From positions 33,609 through 97,608 of the forward strand of contig JAJDEN010000037.1 of NCBI GenBank assembly GCA_029259775.1: a stretch of 64,000 nt of DNA, written 5' to 3'. Shown in pieces: positions 41,531 to 49,097 of the stretch. Numbering within the stretch: position 1 is the first letter of the stretch; each line of letters opens with the position of its first letter. The stretch comes from Planctomycetota bacterium. GTDB taxonomy: Bacteria > Planctomycetota > PLA2 > JAEUHO01. Under the pieces are notes generated by a model. It was not told the DNA's origin. It did no database searches and was given only the letters and a program-made list of their open reading frames with translations. The position numbers and the translations under genes are program-made.

Positions 41531-42418
41531 TCAAGCACGTTGGGCCGCCGCCTCGGCTGCGGCTGCGGCTTCGAAGCGCCCGCGGATCGCACGCGTCACG
41601 GGCCCCATGGCGCCGTCCCCCACAGGGACGCCGTCGATCGAGGTCACCGGCATGAGGCCCTTCACCGAGGAGGAGACGAAGACTTCGTCCGCCGTGCGCA
41701 AGTCGTCGGGCCGCAGCGTCTGCGCCACGGCCTCGATGCCGGCCTCGGCACACAGGCCGAGGATGCGCGTGCGTGTCGTGCCGCGCAGGATCCCGGCGTC
41801 GAGCGGCGGCGTCACCAAGGCGCCGGCGCGGATCACATAGACATTGGCCGTGGTCGCCTCCGTGACCTCCCCGGCGGCGTTGAGCATGATCGCGTCGTCG
41901 GCCCCCGCGAGACGTGCCTCATGCAAGGCGAGCACGTTGTTGAGGTAGTTGCCGGTCTTGGCGCTGGGGTCGAGGGCCCGGGCCGACATGCGCAGGCGGT
42001 CGATGAACGCCATGTGCAGGCCCCGCTCCACCATCTCCGCCGACGGGCGGTTGGCCGGCGCGGCCACGATGATCAAGCCCCGTCGCGGCACCTGACGAAA
42101 GTCGAGCCCCAGCGGCCCCGACCCGCGGGTCACGACGAGCCGCACGTAGGCATCGTCGTCGACGGTGGCGCCGGCCGCCCGGACCGTGGCCTGCATGGCA
42201 TCCACGAGCGCCTCGCGCGTGAACTGGACCTCCATGTAGAGGCGTGCGGCCGAGCTCTCCAGGCGCTCGAGGTGCTCCCGCTGCTGGATGAGGGCGCCAC
42301 GGTGCCACCAGAAGACCTCGTAGACCGAGTCGCCGAAGAGGAATCCGTGGTCGGTGACGGGCACGCACGCCTGCTCGGCGGGCGTGATTTCACCGTCGAC
42401 GTAGATACGTGTCTCCAC
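41531..42418 (-). CDS. Class IV aminotransferase (BCAT / D-amino acid / ADC lyase type)
   Basis: PLP-dependent fold-type IV enzyme, 295 aa. The PLP lysine is Lys154 in AKTGNYLNNVLA; the Glu of the family is in LNAAGEVTEATTANVYV; other motifs are DHGFLFGDSVYEV and PPLDAGILRGTTRTRIL. The substrate cannot be fixed among branched-chain amino acid, D-alanine or aminodeoxychorismate; the FGDSVYEV and RRG elements resemble IlvE/DAAT. It stands alone, divergent from the ECF sigma gene at 42505 with an 86-base shared gap. Confidence 0.9.
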   Translation of the reverse strand: METRIYVDGEITPAEQACVPVTDHGFLFGDSVYEVFWWHRGALIQQREHLERLESSAARLYMEVQFTREALVDAMQATVRAAGATVDDDAYVRLVVTRGSGPLGLDFRQVPRRGLIIVAAPANRPSAEMVERGLHMAFIDRLRMSARALDPSAKTGNYLNNVLALHEARLAGADDAIMLNAAGEVTEATTANVYVIRAGALVTPPLDAGILRGTTRTRILGLCAEAGIEAVAQTLRPDDLRTADEVFVSSSVKGLMPVTSIDGVPVGDGAMGPVTRAIRGRFEAAAAAEAAAQRA

Positions 42419-42504
42419 ACGCGAATGCTACCTCCCCACCGTCCGTTCTACTCGACTGGGTTCGGCGGTTGCACAGCAGCGCGGCGGCCGGGAGGATTGC
42501 CGCC

Positions 42505-43089
42505 ATGACCGCGCCCAGGGAGGACCCGTTCGAGGAGACCTGCATGCCGTTTCTCCCGGACTGTTTTGCGTTCGCCCTCTCCCTGACGCGCCGCAGCCAC
42601 GACGCCGAGGACCTCGTCCAGGACACGTTCGTGAAGGCCCACCGCGCGTTCGCTTCCTTCCAACCCGGCACGAACGCGAAGGCTTGGCTGTTCACCATCC
42701 TGCGGCGTCTGCACATCGATCGCTACCGCCGCGAGCGCCTGCGGCCGACGCCGCTGCCGGAAGACGAGTTGACCGAAATGGCCCGAGGCGCCGGGGACGT
42801 GCCCTTGCCCGAAGCGGCCCTCCCGTGGGACGACCTCCCGCCGGGAGCCGTAGAGAAGGCCGTGAACAGCGTCCCCGACCCGTTCCGCCTGCCGGTCCGG
42901 CTGCGCGATCTGGACGGCCTCTCCTACCGCGAGATCGGCGCGATCCTGGCCATTCCGGCGGGCACGGTGATGAGCAGGCTGCACCGGGGGAGGGAATACC
43001 TCCGGCGTACTCTCGTTTCGCTGGTGGAGGCCGGACGCCCCGACGCGCCGGGCGACAACCTCCCGGACGCTGAGGAAGAATCGACGTGA
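42505..43089 (+). CDS. ECF-type RNA polymerase sigma factor
   Basis: 194 aa from ATG 42505 with GGAGG 10 nt upstream. Region 2: FAFALSLTRRSHDAEDLVQD with TFVKAHRAF and AWLFTILRRLHIDRYRRER. Region 4: VPDPFRLPVRLRDLDGLSYR with EIGAILAIPAGTVMSRLHRG. This is the RpoE-like ECF layout (SigR/RpoE group). The stop overlaps the start of the downstream anti-sigma-like gene (GTGA), so the pair is made together. Confidence 0.92.
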   Translation: MTAPREDPFEETCMPFLPDCFAFALSLTRRSHDAEDLVQDTFVKAHRAFASFQPGTNAKAWLFTILRRLHIDRYRRERLRPTPLPEDELTEMARGAGDVPLPEAALPWDDLPPGAVEKAVNSVPDPFRLPVRLRDLDGLSYREIGAILAIPAGTVMSRLHRGREYLRRTLVSLVEAGRPDAPGDNLPDAEEEST

Positions 43090-43922
43090 CGAACGACGCG
43101 AGCCATCACGCGCTGAGCCCTGCGCCCTGGCATCAGGAGCCGCTCGAGGTGGACCGCTACATCGAAGGCGAGCTGACCGCCTCCGAACGCTCGGAGCGGG
43201 ACCGCGACGTCGCCGCGGATCCGACGCTGGCCGAGCGCCTCGAGGCGCGGCGAACCTTCCTCGCCGGACTCGCCGTGGCGGGTCAGACCTGGCGAACCGG
43301 AGTGCGGCAGCGCCTCCCGGTGGGACTGGAGAGCCGCGTGCGGTTCGCGCTCCGACGTGCGGAAGGCGCCCGGCGCACGACGTGGCGTTGGGTCACCGCC
43401 GCCGCGGCCGTCCTCATCGTGACGCTGGCTCTGAGCCTGCGTGATGGTGGCGACGAAGGCGCGCGGGCCATGCCGCTCGAGGTCATCAAGGCAGCCGACG
43501 CTGCGCGGCAGGATCGCGCCGGCCCGCGCTCGTGCAACGCGCCCGCCGAGAAGGGCCCGATGCAGTTCCCGCCGGTGAAGGACGGGACGCTGCGGGTGTG
43601 GCGCTGCAACCAGGACGCGCAGGGCACGGTCGCCAAGCTCTATCGTCCCGAGGACCTGCCCACCATGGGCTACGCCGCCGTGGCGGCTGAGGGCGTCGAC
43701 AGGGGCCCCGACTTGGGCATGACGGATCTCGGTGACATGGTCGTCTACGACCTCGTCTACGGCCGCCGCCGCCACTATCTGGCCGTGAGCAAGGCCTTCC
43801 TCGAAGCACAGCGCAAGTTGCGGCCGGGACGCGAGAGCTGCCGGGCCTGCCACAACCGCTCGCGCGAAGGGAAGCCGAACCCCCACAACATCGTCCAGCG
43901 CTCGTGGCAGTTGGGCGGATAG
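43086..43922 (+). CDS. Anti-sigma-like membrane protein with external CxxCH motif
   Basis: 278 aa, coupled to the sigma gene by a 4-nt overlap. Residues 20-60 are a helical anti-sigma-like domain (VDRYIEGELTASERSERDRD). It has no zinc HxxxCxxC site. A membrane helix lies at about 102-118 (WVTAAAAVLIVTLALSL). The external domain (119-278) has Cys150, Cys174 and, near the end, CRACH (252-256), a class c heme attachment motif, with further His residues (230, 267). It could sense redox state or heme, passing this to the sigma factor. The anti-sigma role is inferred from position and topology; heme binding is suggested only by the motif. DsbD, needed for cytochrome c assembly in many bacteria, is encoded 1.3 kb away. 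Confidence 0.78.
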   Translation: MTNDASHHALSPAPWHQEPLEVDRYIEGELTASERSERDRDVAADPTLAERLEARRTFLAGLAVAGQTWRTGVRQRLPVGLESRVRFALRRAEGARRTTWRWVTAAAAVLIVTLALSLRDGGDEGARAMPLEVIKAADAARQDRAGPRSCNAPAEKGPMQFPPVKDGTLRVWRCNQDAQGTVAKLYRPEDLPTMGYAAVAAEGVDRGPDLGMTDLGDMVVYDLVYGRRRHYLAVSKAFLEAQRKLRPGRESCRACHNRSREGKPNPHNIVQRSWQLGG

Positions 43923-43949
43923 GCAACTCGGCGGGTAGCATCCGCGCCT

Positions 43950-45197
43950 GTGGGCGAAGCACAAATCGGGTACGGCGACCGGACGATCCAGTTCGAACTG
44001 CCGCCGGGCGTGAAGGCCACGATCGTCGACTCGCCCGAGCCGACGGGGGAACACGAGCCGCTCGGCGTCGTGGCGCGCGCCGTCGATCATCCGGTGGACG
44101 CGCCCCCCCTCGAAGAGGCCTGCCAGGGTGCTTCGTCTGTCGCCGTAATCATCCCGGACGGGACGCGACAGGCATCCGCCGACGTCTATCTGCTGCCGAT
44201 CATCTCGCGCCTCTCGCGCGCGGGCATCGGTCCGGACCGCATCAAGCTCGTGATCGCGCGCGGCATCCACGCCGCGACCTCGCGCGCCGACGTCGAAGCG
44301 ATCCTCGGGCGCGAGATGATGAGCATCCTCCGGCCCGTGCAGTCGGCCCCGACGGCGGAGGATCTCAACGTCACGATCGGGGAGGATCCGGAGATCGGTC
44401 CCATCCGCGTGCACCGCGCCGTGGCCGAAGCCGACCTCGTCCTGCTCACGGGCTCCGTGACGCCGCATCACCTGGCGGGATTCGGCGGCGGGCCGAAGGC
44501 GCTCGTCCCGGGCGTCGCCCATCGTGACACCGTCCTGGCCGCGCACCGACTGACCCTGGAGTCGCTCGTGCGGCCGGATGGCTCGATCCGTAGCGCCTCG
44601 GGCAGCGTGGCGGGCAACAGCTTCTACGCGGCGCTCTTGCGCGTCGCGCGCTCCCTCGGCAAGGCGTGGCTCCTGAACGTCGTGCTCGACACCGACGGAC
44701 GCATTGCTGCGGCCGCGGCGGGCGAGCCGGGCGCGGCGCACGCGCAGGCGATCGCCGCGTGGCAGACGCTCTACGAGCCGGCGGCGCCCGAGCCGCACGA
44801 CCTCGCCATCGTGGGCGTGGACGGTCCGCAGGCGGGCAACCTCATCCAGTGCCACAAGGCGCTGCTCCGCGCGCTCGCCTGGGTGAAGCCGGGTGCGCCG
44901 ATCGTGTGGGCCGCCCGCGCTCCGGAAGGACCCGGGCACCCGTCGCTGCTGCCGTGGTTCACGGCGGGCAAGCTGCCGCGCCACTTGGCCGCGCTCCGGC
45001 GCGAGTTCCACCCCTACGGGCTCACGGCCTACAGCATGCGCCGCATCGCGAAAGACCACCCGGTCTACGTCGTGAGCGAGATGTCGCGCGACCTGCTCCG
45101 CCCGATGGGCTTCCTGCCGTGCAAGGACCTGCCGTCCGCGCTCGCCCTGGCGTGCGAGGAGAACGCGGTCGCCTCGGCGGCGGTGCTGCCCAGCTAG
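43950..45197 (+). CDS. LarA-family nickel-dependent racemase/epimerase
   Basis: 415 aa from GTG 43950. Residues that in lactate racemase LarA bind the nickel-pincer cofactor and substrate are present at matching places: Asp70 and Arg73 (IPDGTRQ), His107 (RGIHAAT), His173/His174 and Lys183 (HHLAGFGGGPKALVPG, Lys carries the pincer cofactor), and His199 (VLAAH). LarA homologues racemise or epimerise various 2-hydroxy acids; lactate is only one possibility. No cofactor-synthesis genes (larB, larC, larE) are in the window. It follows the sigma/anti-sigma pair by 27 bases, so may be part of that regulon (inference). It converges on dsbD with a 6-base gap. Confidence 0.85.
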   Translation: MGEAQIGYGDRTIQFELPPGVKATIVDSPEPTGEHEPLGVVARAVDHPVDAPPLEEACQGASSVAVIIPDGTRQASADVYLLPIISRLSRAGIGPDRIKLVIARGIHAATSRADVEAILGREMMSILRPVQSAPTAEDLNVTIGEDPEIGPIRVHRAVAEADLVLLTGSVTPHHLAGFGGGPKALVPGVAHRDTVLAAHRLTLESLVRPDGSIRSASGSVAGNSFYAALLRVARSLGKAWLLNVVLDTDGRIAAAAAGEPGAAHAQAIAAWQTLYEPAAPEPHDLAIVGVDGPQAGNLIQCHKALLRALAWVKPGAPIVWAARAPEGPGHPSLLPWFTAGKLPRHLAALRREFHPYGLTAYSMRRIAKDHPVYVVSEMSRDLLRPMGFLPCKDLPSALALACEENAVASAAVLPS

Positions 45198-45203
45198 GCG
45201 CTT

Positions 45204-47525
45204 CTAGCGGGCCGTCTTGTCCAGACGGGTGGTCTTGATCGGCTTCCGCTTCTTCAAGACAACGTCGATGAGCTTGACCAGGTCCTCTGCGTCCATGAGG
45301 CCGACGACGTCCGCGCTGCGATGGATGCGGCCCTGGCCGTCGAGGAACACCATGACAGGCGCGCCACTCTCCTTGATGCCCAGCGCGTGCCGCATCGGCC
45401 ACCGCACCTGGTCATCCCCACTGAGATCCACCTTGATGCGTGTGATGCGCTCGAAGCGCTCTCGCAGGATCGGCGTCGAGGCGATGCGCTTGTCGTAGAC
45501 CTTGCAGTTGGTGCACCACGTACCCCAGAAGTCCACGACGACGGGCTTGCCCTTCTTGCGCGAGGCCACGACGAGTTCCTGCAGATGCTCCGGACTCTCC
45601 GCGTACGTCCAGGAGAGAAGGTTGTCCGGCACACGCGTGTACCAAGCGACGAACACGATCGCCAGCAGGGTGAGCACGCCCACCTTCGCGCCACGGATGC
45701 GCGCGGGGCGGACATCCTCGCCCTCACGCTTGTTCAAGTGCCAGGCGATGCCCGCGCCGGCGATGAGGCAAACAAGGACGCCGACGATCCACATCGCCGT
45801 CTCATCGATCAGCTGGTAGTTGCGCAGGTAGTACATGGCCGCTGCAACGATCAGGATCCCGAAGGCGTAGCGCACCCAGGCCATCCAGGGGCCAGGACGC
45901 ATCATGAAGTTCAGCGACCCGGCGGCGAAGAGCACCGCGCCCATGCCAAGGCCGAGCATGAAGAACATGGAGAAGCCAAGCACCGTGCTGCCTTCGTTGG
46001 CCGCGATGATCAGCAACGCGGCAATGGCGGGCCCCGTGCAGGGGCTCGCGATGATGGCGCCGAGGCAGCCGAAGAGGAACGCGCCGACGAAGGAGCCCGA
46101 GTGGCTGCGGGCGCCGCCCTGCATCTTCGTCATCCAAGCGGGCGGCTGGAGTTCGTAGAGCCCAAACATCCCGAAGCCCAGGACGAGGAAGAGGATCGCG
46201 ATCCCCCACTGCACGGCGGGCATCGCGAAGAGGGCGCTCATGGCGCCGCCGGTCTGGGCCGCGATGACGCCCATGGTCGCGAACGTAAGACAGAGGCCCA
46301 GGACGTACACCGCGAGGAGGGCTGCGAGACGCCTCCGCGGGATGTCAGCGTTTCCGCCGCTGATGACACTCACCGTGATCGGGATGATGGGCAGAACGCA
46401 GGGGGTGAACGCCAGTCCCAGCCCCAGCAAGAAGATGATGCCGAACGCGAGGATCGGCGACTCGGCCATCTTGCGCTGGATGAAGGACTGCTCGTCCTCG
46501 CCGGCCCCCAGGTCCGCGTCGGCGACGACGGGAAAGAGGACGTCCCCCTTTGGCGCTGCCGGCGGCGGCGGCGGCTCGGGCATCACGGGGACGGAGACCT
46601 CGCCGCCCGGGCCGGGCCAGACGCAGCCGAAGGTCTCGGTGCGCGGCGGATTGCACTTCGCCCCGGCACCTTCGCCCTCGCAGCCTGCCCAGCTGACCTC
46701 GACCTCGATCTTGTTCGAGCCCTTGGCCCGCGTGTACGGAATGACGATCTTGTAGGGCCCGTCGATCTGGACAGCGGCGGGGTCGTCGGGCTTGGGCTCA
46801 CCGAAGGTGACGCCGTCGGCCTTCTTGGGCTTCACGCCAATGGGGAGGCCCTTGTCCCCACCCGCAGGGCCGTAGAAGTGCCAGCCGAACTCCGGCGTGA
46901 ACGTGACGACGATCGTGCCCTTCGTCTCGTTCCCTTCCTCGACCTCTTCTTCGATGGTGACGGAGGCGCCGCCCTCTTCCTCGATGATGTCCTTGGTGAT
47001 CACCGGTCCCTTGGCGGCAATGCCCCTCGGCGCCGGGCCCTTGAGGACGATGACGGCCTCATGCCCCTTGATCTGCGGATAGCAGCCCCGGTCCGTGCAG
47101 CCGTAGTAGTTGAACGCGACGCCGACGCGCGTCCCTGCGAGCACGTCCTTCGAGAACGTCACGGGGACCTTGAGGGTGAAGGACTTCTCCCAGACGGGGC
47201 GGGCGGACTCCTCGAACTCGCCCTTCCAGTCGTGGGTCTTGTCGATGGTGGCCTTGGCCATGTCGTAGCTGACGCCCTTGGCCTCGACGGCCTCGTACGT
47301 CATCGCCTGATCGTCGCCGGCGCCATAGATGTGCAGCTTGTCGAAGAGCACGCCCTTGACGATCAGGGTCCCGCTCTGCCCGGGCCCGAGGTCCGCAGGC
47401 TCGGTCGTCACCTCGAAGGTGATCTTGCCGTCCACCTTGTCGGCGAGGGCGTTGGGAACGGCCAGGAAGCCGGCGGCGGTCACGGCGAGGATGAAGGCCG
47501 TGAAAATGCGAGAGGTCGTGGTCAT
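45204..47525 (-). CDS. dsbD: Thiol:disulfide interchange protein DsbD
   Basis: DsbD moves electrons from cytoplasmic thioredoxin across the membrane to periplasmic reductases and cytochrome c assembly. ATG 47525 has GGAGG 7 nt upstream; 773 aa is longer than E. coli DsbD (565). After the signal peptide (FTAFILAVTAAGFLAVPNALA) come two DsbD-alpha-like domains, each with a Cys pair (YYGCTDRGCYPQIKG; WAGCEGEGAGAKCNPPRT). Eight membrane segments follow with the two redox Cys (FTPCVLPI, ASPCTGPA), then a C-terminal thioredoxin domain with WCTNCK. The doubled N-terminal domain is unusual. The neighbouring CxxCH protein fits a cytochrome-maturation context. Confidence 0.92.
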   Translation of the reverse strand: MTTTSRIFTAFILAVTAAGFLAVPNALADKVDGKITFEVTTEPADLGPGQSGTLIVKGVLFDKLHIYGAGDDQAMTYEAVEAKGVSYDMAKATIDKTHDWKGEFEESARPVWEKSFTLKVPVTFSKDVLAGTRVGVAFNYYGCTDRGCYPQIKGHEAVIVLKGPAPRGIAAKGPVITKDIIEEEGGASVTIEEEVEEGNETKGTIVVTFTPEFGWHFYGPAGGDKGLPIGVKPKKADGVTFGEPKPDDPAAVQIDGPYKIVIPYTRAKGSNKIEVEVSWAGCEGEGAGAKCNPPRTETFGCVWPGPGGEVSVPVMPEPPPPPAAPKGDVLFPVVADADLGAGEDEQSFIQRKMAESPILAFGIIFLLGLGLAFTPCVLPIIPITVSVISGGNADIPRRRLAALLAVYVLGLCLTFATMGVIAAQTGGAMSALFAMPAVQWGIAILFLVLGFGMFGLYELQPPAWMTKMQGGARSHSGSFVGAFLFGCLGAIIASPCTGPAIAALLIIAANEGSTVLGFSMFFMLGLGMGAVLFAAGSLNFMMRPGPWMAWVRYAFGILIVAAAMYYLRNYQLIDETAMWIVGVLVCLIAGAGIAWHLNKREGEDVRPARIRGAKVGVLTLLAIVFVAWYTRVPDNLLSWTYAESPEHLQELVVASRKKGKPVVVDFWGTWCTNCKVYDKRIASTPILRERFERITRIKVDLSGDDQVRWPMRHALGIKESGAPVMVFLDGQGRIHRSADVVGLMDAEDLVKLIDVVLKKRKPIKTTRLDKTAR

Positions 47526-47750
47526 GGCAGGCCTCCGTAGCCCGATCCCGCCTCCGGGCGGGGATCCGATTCTACGGCGGGGCAGGCCCACCGGAGGGCT
47601 GAGGTGAGGGTCACCTGAAGGGACGGGTCTCGTAGGGGCTGTGTTTCCGTCTTTGAGGCGTCATGGGCACCGAATCTCGCCCGCCACAAAAGACCCGATC
47701 GGACCCAGGGTCGGTACGGGTGTTGGGCCCGGGGGCCTACAATCGCCTTC

Positions 47751-48107
47751 GTGATCGTCGCCCGCCGTTTCGAGTTCCAAGCCGCCCACCACTTGCCCCG
47801 CCATCCGGGCAAGTGCCGGAACCTGCATGGGCACACGTACATGTTCGACGTGCTGTGCGAGGGCCCCATCGACGAGGCGTCCGGCATGGTCGTCGACTTC
47901 GCCGACGTGAAGGCGGCGGTCCAGGCCCGGGTCCTCGACACCCTCGACCACACGCTGCTCAACGACATCATCGAGTACCCGACGGCCGAGCACATCGCCG
48001 CCTGGATCTGGGACCACCTCGAGGGCTCGGAGCTGCCGGTCGTCGAGATCCGGCTCTGGGAGACGCCCTCGTGCTACGTCATCCACCGCGGAGGGGATCG
48101 CGCGTGA
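47751..48107 (+). CDS. queD: 6-carboxy-5,6,7,8-tetrahydropterin synthase (QueD family)
   Basis: 118 aa from GTG 47751, normal length. The zinc ligands and catalytic Cys of the QueD/PTPS family are visible: His13/His14 (AAHHLP), the CxxxHGH motif Cys22-His26-His28, Asp66-His67, and Glu104 (LWETPS). CxxxHGH marks QueD (first step to queuosine and other deazapurines) rather than classical PTPS. The stop overlaps the start of the TetR gene (GTGA), so they are coupled. Confidence 0.92.
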   Translation: MIVARRFEFQAAHHLPRHPGKCRNLHGHTYMFDVLCEGPIDEASGMVVDFADVKAAVQARVLDTLDHTLLNDIIEYPTAEHIAAWIWDHLEGSELPVVEIRLWETPSCYVIHRGGDRA

Positions 48108-48700
48108 GGCGGGATCTGCGCATGGAGCAGATCCTCGATGCCGGCGCGCAGGTGCTGGCCGAGCGCGGCATCCACGGCTGCACGATGCGTGACGTCGCCG
48201 AGCGCGCGGAGGCCAGCCCAGCCAACCTCTACCGCTACGTGCAGGGCAAGGAGGAGTTGCTCTACCTCGTCACGGAGCGCGTGCTGGAGCGTGCGATCCG
48301 CTCGGCCGAAGCCGCGCTCGCCGTGCGCGGCGGCCGCGAACAGCTGAAGTCGTACGTGACGGACCACATCCGTCGCGTGCTGGCCTTCCCCGCGGAGGCA
48401 CGTCTGCTGCAAGAGTCGACGGACGCCTTGCCGGATCACCTACGCCGACGGCTCGAGAAGCGGCGCCAGGTCTATCTCGATCTCGCGGCGGACATCGTGG
48501 AGGGTGCCGTGCGGCAGAAGGGCACGCGGCGTCCGACGATCCTGCGGTACGTGCAGCTCCTGCTTGGCATGGCGGACCGCGTCGCCCTCGATGCCGCACT
48601 GCAGACACCTCAGCCCCGCCCGGACCGCTTGGCCGCGCCCGTCCTCGAACTGTTCCACGGCGGCATCCACCGCAAGCCGGCGTCGCGCAAACGGTCGTAG
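48104..48700 (+). CDS. TetR-family transcriptional regulator
   Basis: 198 aa from GTG 48104. N-terminal TetR helix-turn-helix: MEQILDAGAQVLAERGIHGC, TMRDVAERAEASPANLYRYV, QGKEELLYLV. The C-terminal ligand-binding domain is helical (about 60-190) and not assignable to a ligand. It is coupled to queD by a 4-nt overlap. Its target is unknown. Confidence 0.9.
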   Translation: MRRDLRMEQILDAGAQVLAERGIHGCTMRDVAERAEASPANLYRYVQGKEELLYLVTERVLERAIRSAEAALAVRGGREQLKSYVTDHIRRVLAFPAEARLLQESTDALPDHLRRRLEKRRQVYLDLAADIVEGAVRQKGTRRPTILRYVQLLLGMADRVALDAALQTPQPRPDRLAAPVLELFHGGIHRKPASRKRS

Positions 48701-48729
48701 CGCCCCCGCGGCCTCCGGCACCGACACGG

Positions 48730-48796
48730 ACACCCGGAGCACCCCACGCACGACGGCGGGCGAAGCCCGCACGTCCCGCGCGGGACCCGCTCCGAT
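48730..48796 (-). repeat. ~67-nt dispersed repeat with palindromic core, copy 2
   Basis: On the minus strand it reads ATCGGAGCGGGTCCCG, palindrome GTCCCGCGCGGGAC, GCGGGC-TTC-GCCCGC and GTGCTCCGGGTGT, the same order as 38017-38083. The core hairpin keeps its stem but changes its loop. Confidence 0.65.
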
Positions 48797-48966
48797 ACAC
48801 CGGGCATGAGGACACGAACATGCGCAAGCTTCCGCTCGCGGGTAGCGTCACGAGACGAGGCGCCTACACCCGCGGGCGGATACATGATCCGCTCCTACAC
48901 GCCGCTGGCGTGGGCGCCCACGGAGAGGTCGTGGGGCGACGGTAGAGCGTAGCCATCGCTGACGTG

Positions 48967-48982
48967 GCGTGGGCTTCCACGC
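48967..48982. repeat. Hairpin repeat GCGTGG-GCTT-CCACGC, copy 3
   Basis: Same stem as copies at 3765 and 3836, loop GCTT, followed by GAGGAAGCGC. Confidence 0.55.
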
Positions 48983-49026
48983 GAGGAAGCGCATGGCCTA
49001 GCTCGACCGAGCATCCACGCCCTCTC

Positions 49027-49072
49027 CCAAAAATGAGGACGGGCGGGAAGGCCTGATGCCTTCCCGCCCGTC
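49027..49072 (-). terminator. Rho-independent terminator of the giant lipoprotein gene
   Basis: Perfect 15-bp stem (49038-49052 with 49058-49072, loop CTGAT), followed on the minus strand by CTCATTTTTGG, a run of five T. It lies 25 bases past the stop. Confidence 0.88.
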
Positions 49073-49097
49073 CTGCGGTTCTTGGTAGGTCGATCGC

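Larger units (their letters stand above)
48701..49097. other. Gap between convergent tetR and giant lipoprotein genes
   Basis: 397 bases without a gene. It holds the second ~67-nt repeat copy (48730-48796), the GGCACCGACACGGACAC motif (48717-48733), hairpin repeat copy 3 (48967-48982) and the terminator of the lipoprotein gene (49027-49072). Confidence 0.7.

Noticed and set aside
45321..47540. 739-codon plus-strand open frame opposite dsbD
   Set aside because: Shadow of dsbD, whose membrane and thioredoxin motifs are unmistakable.
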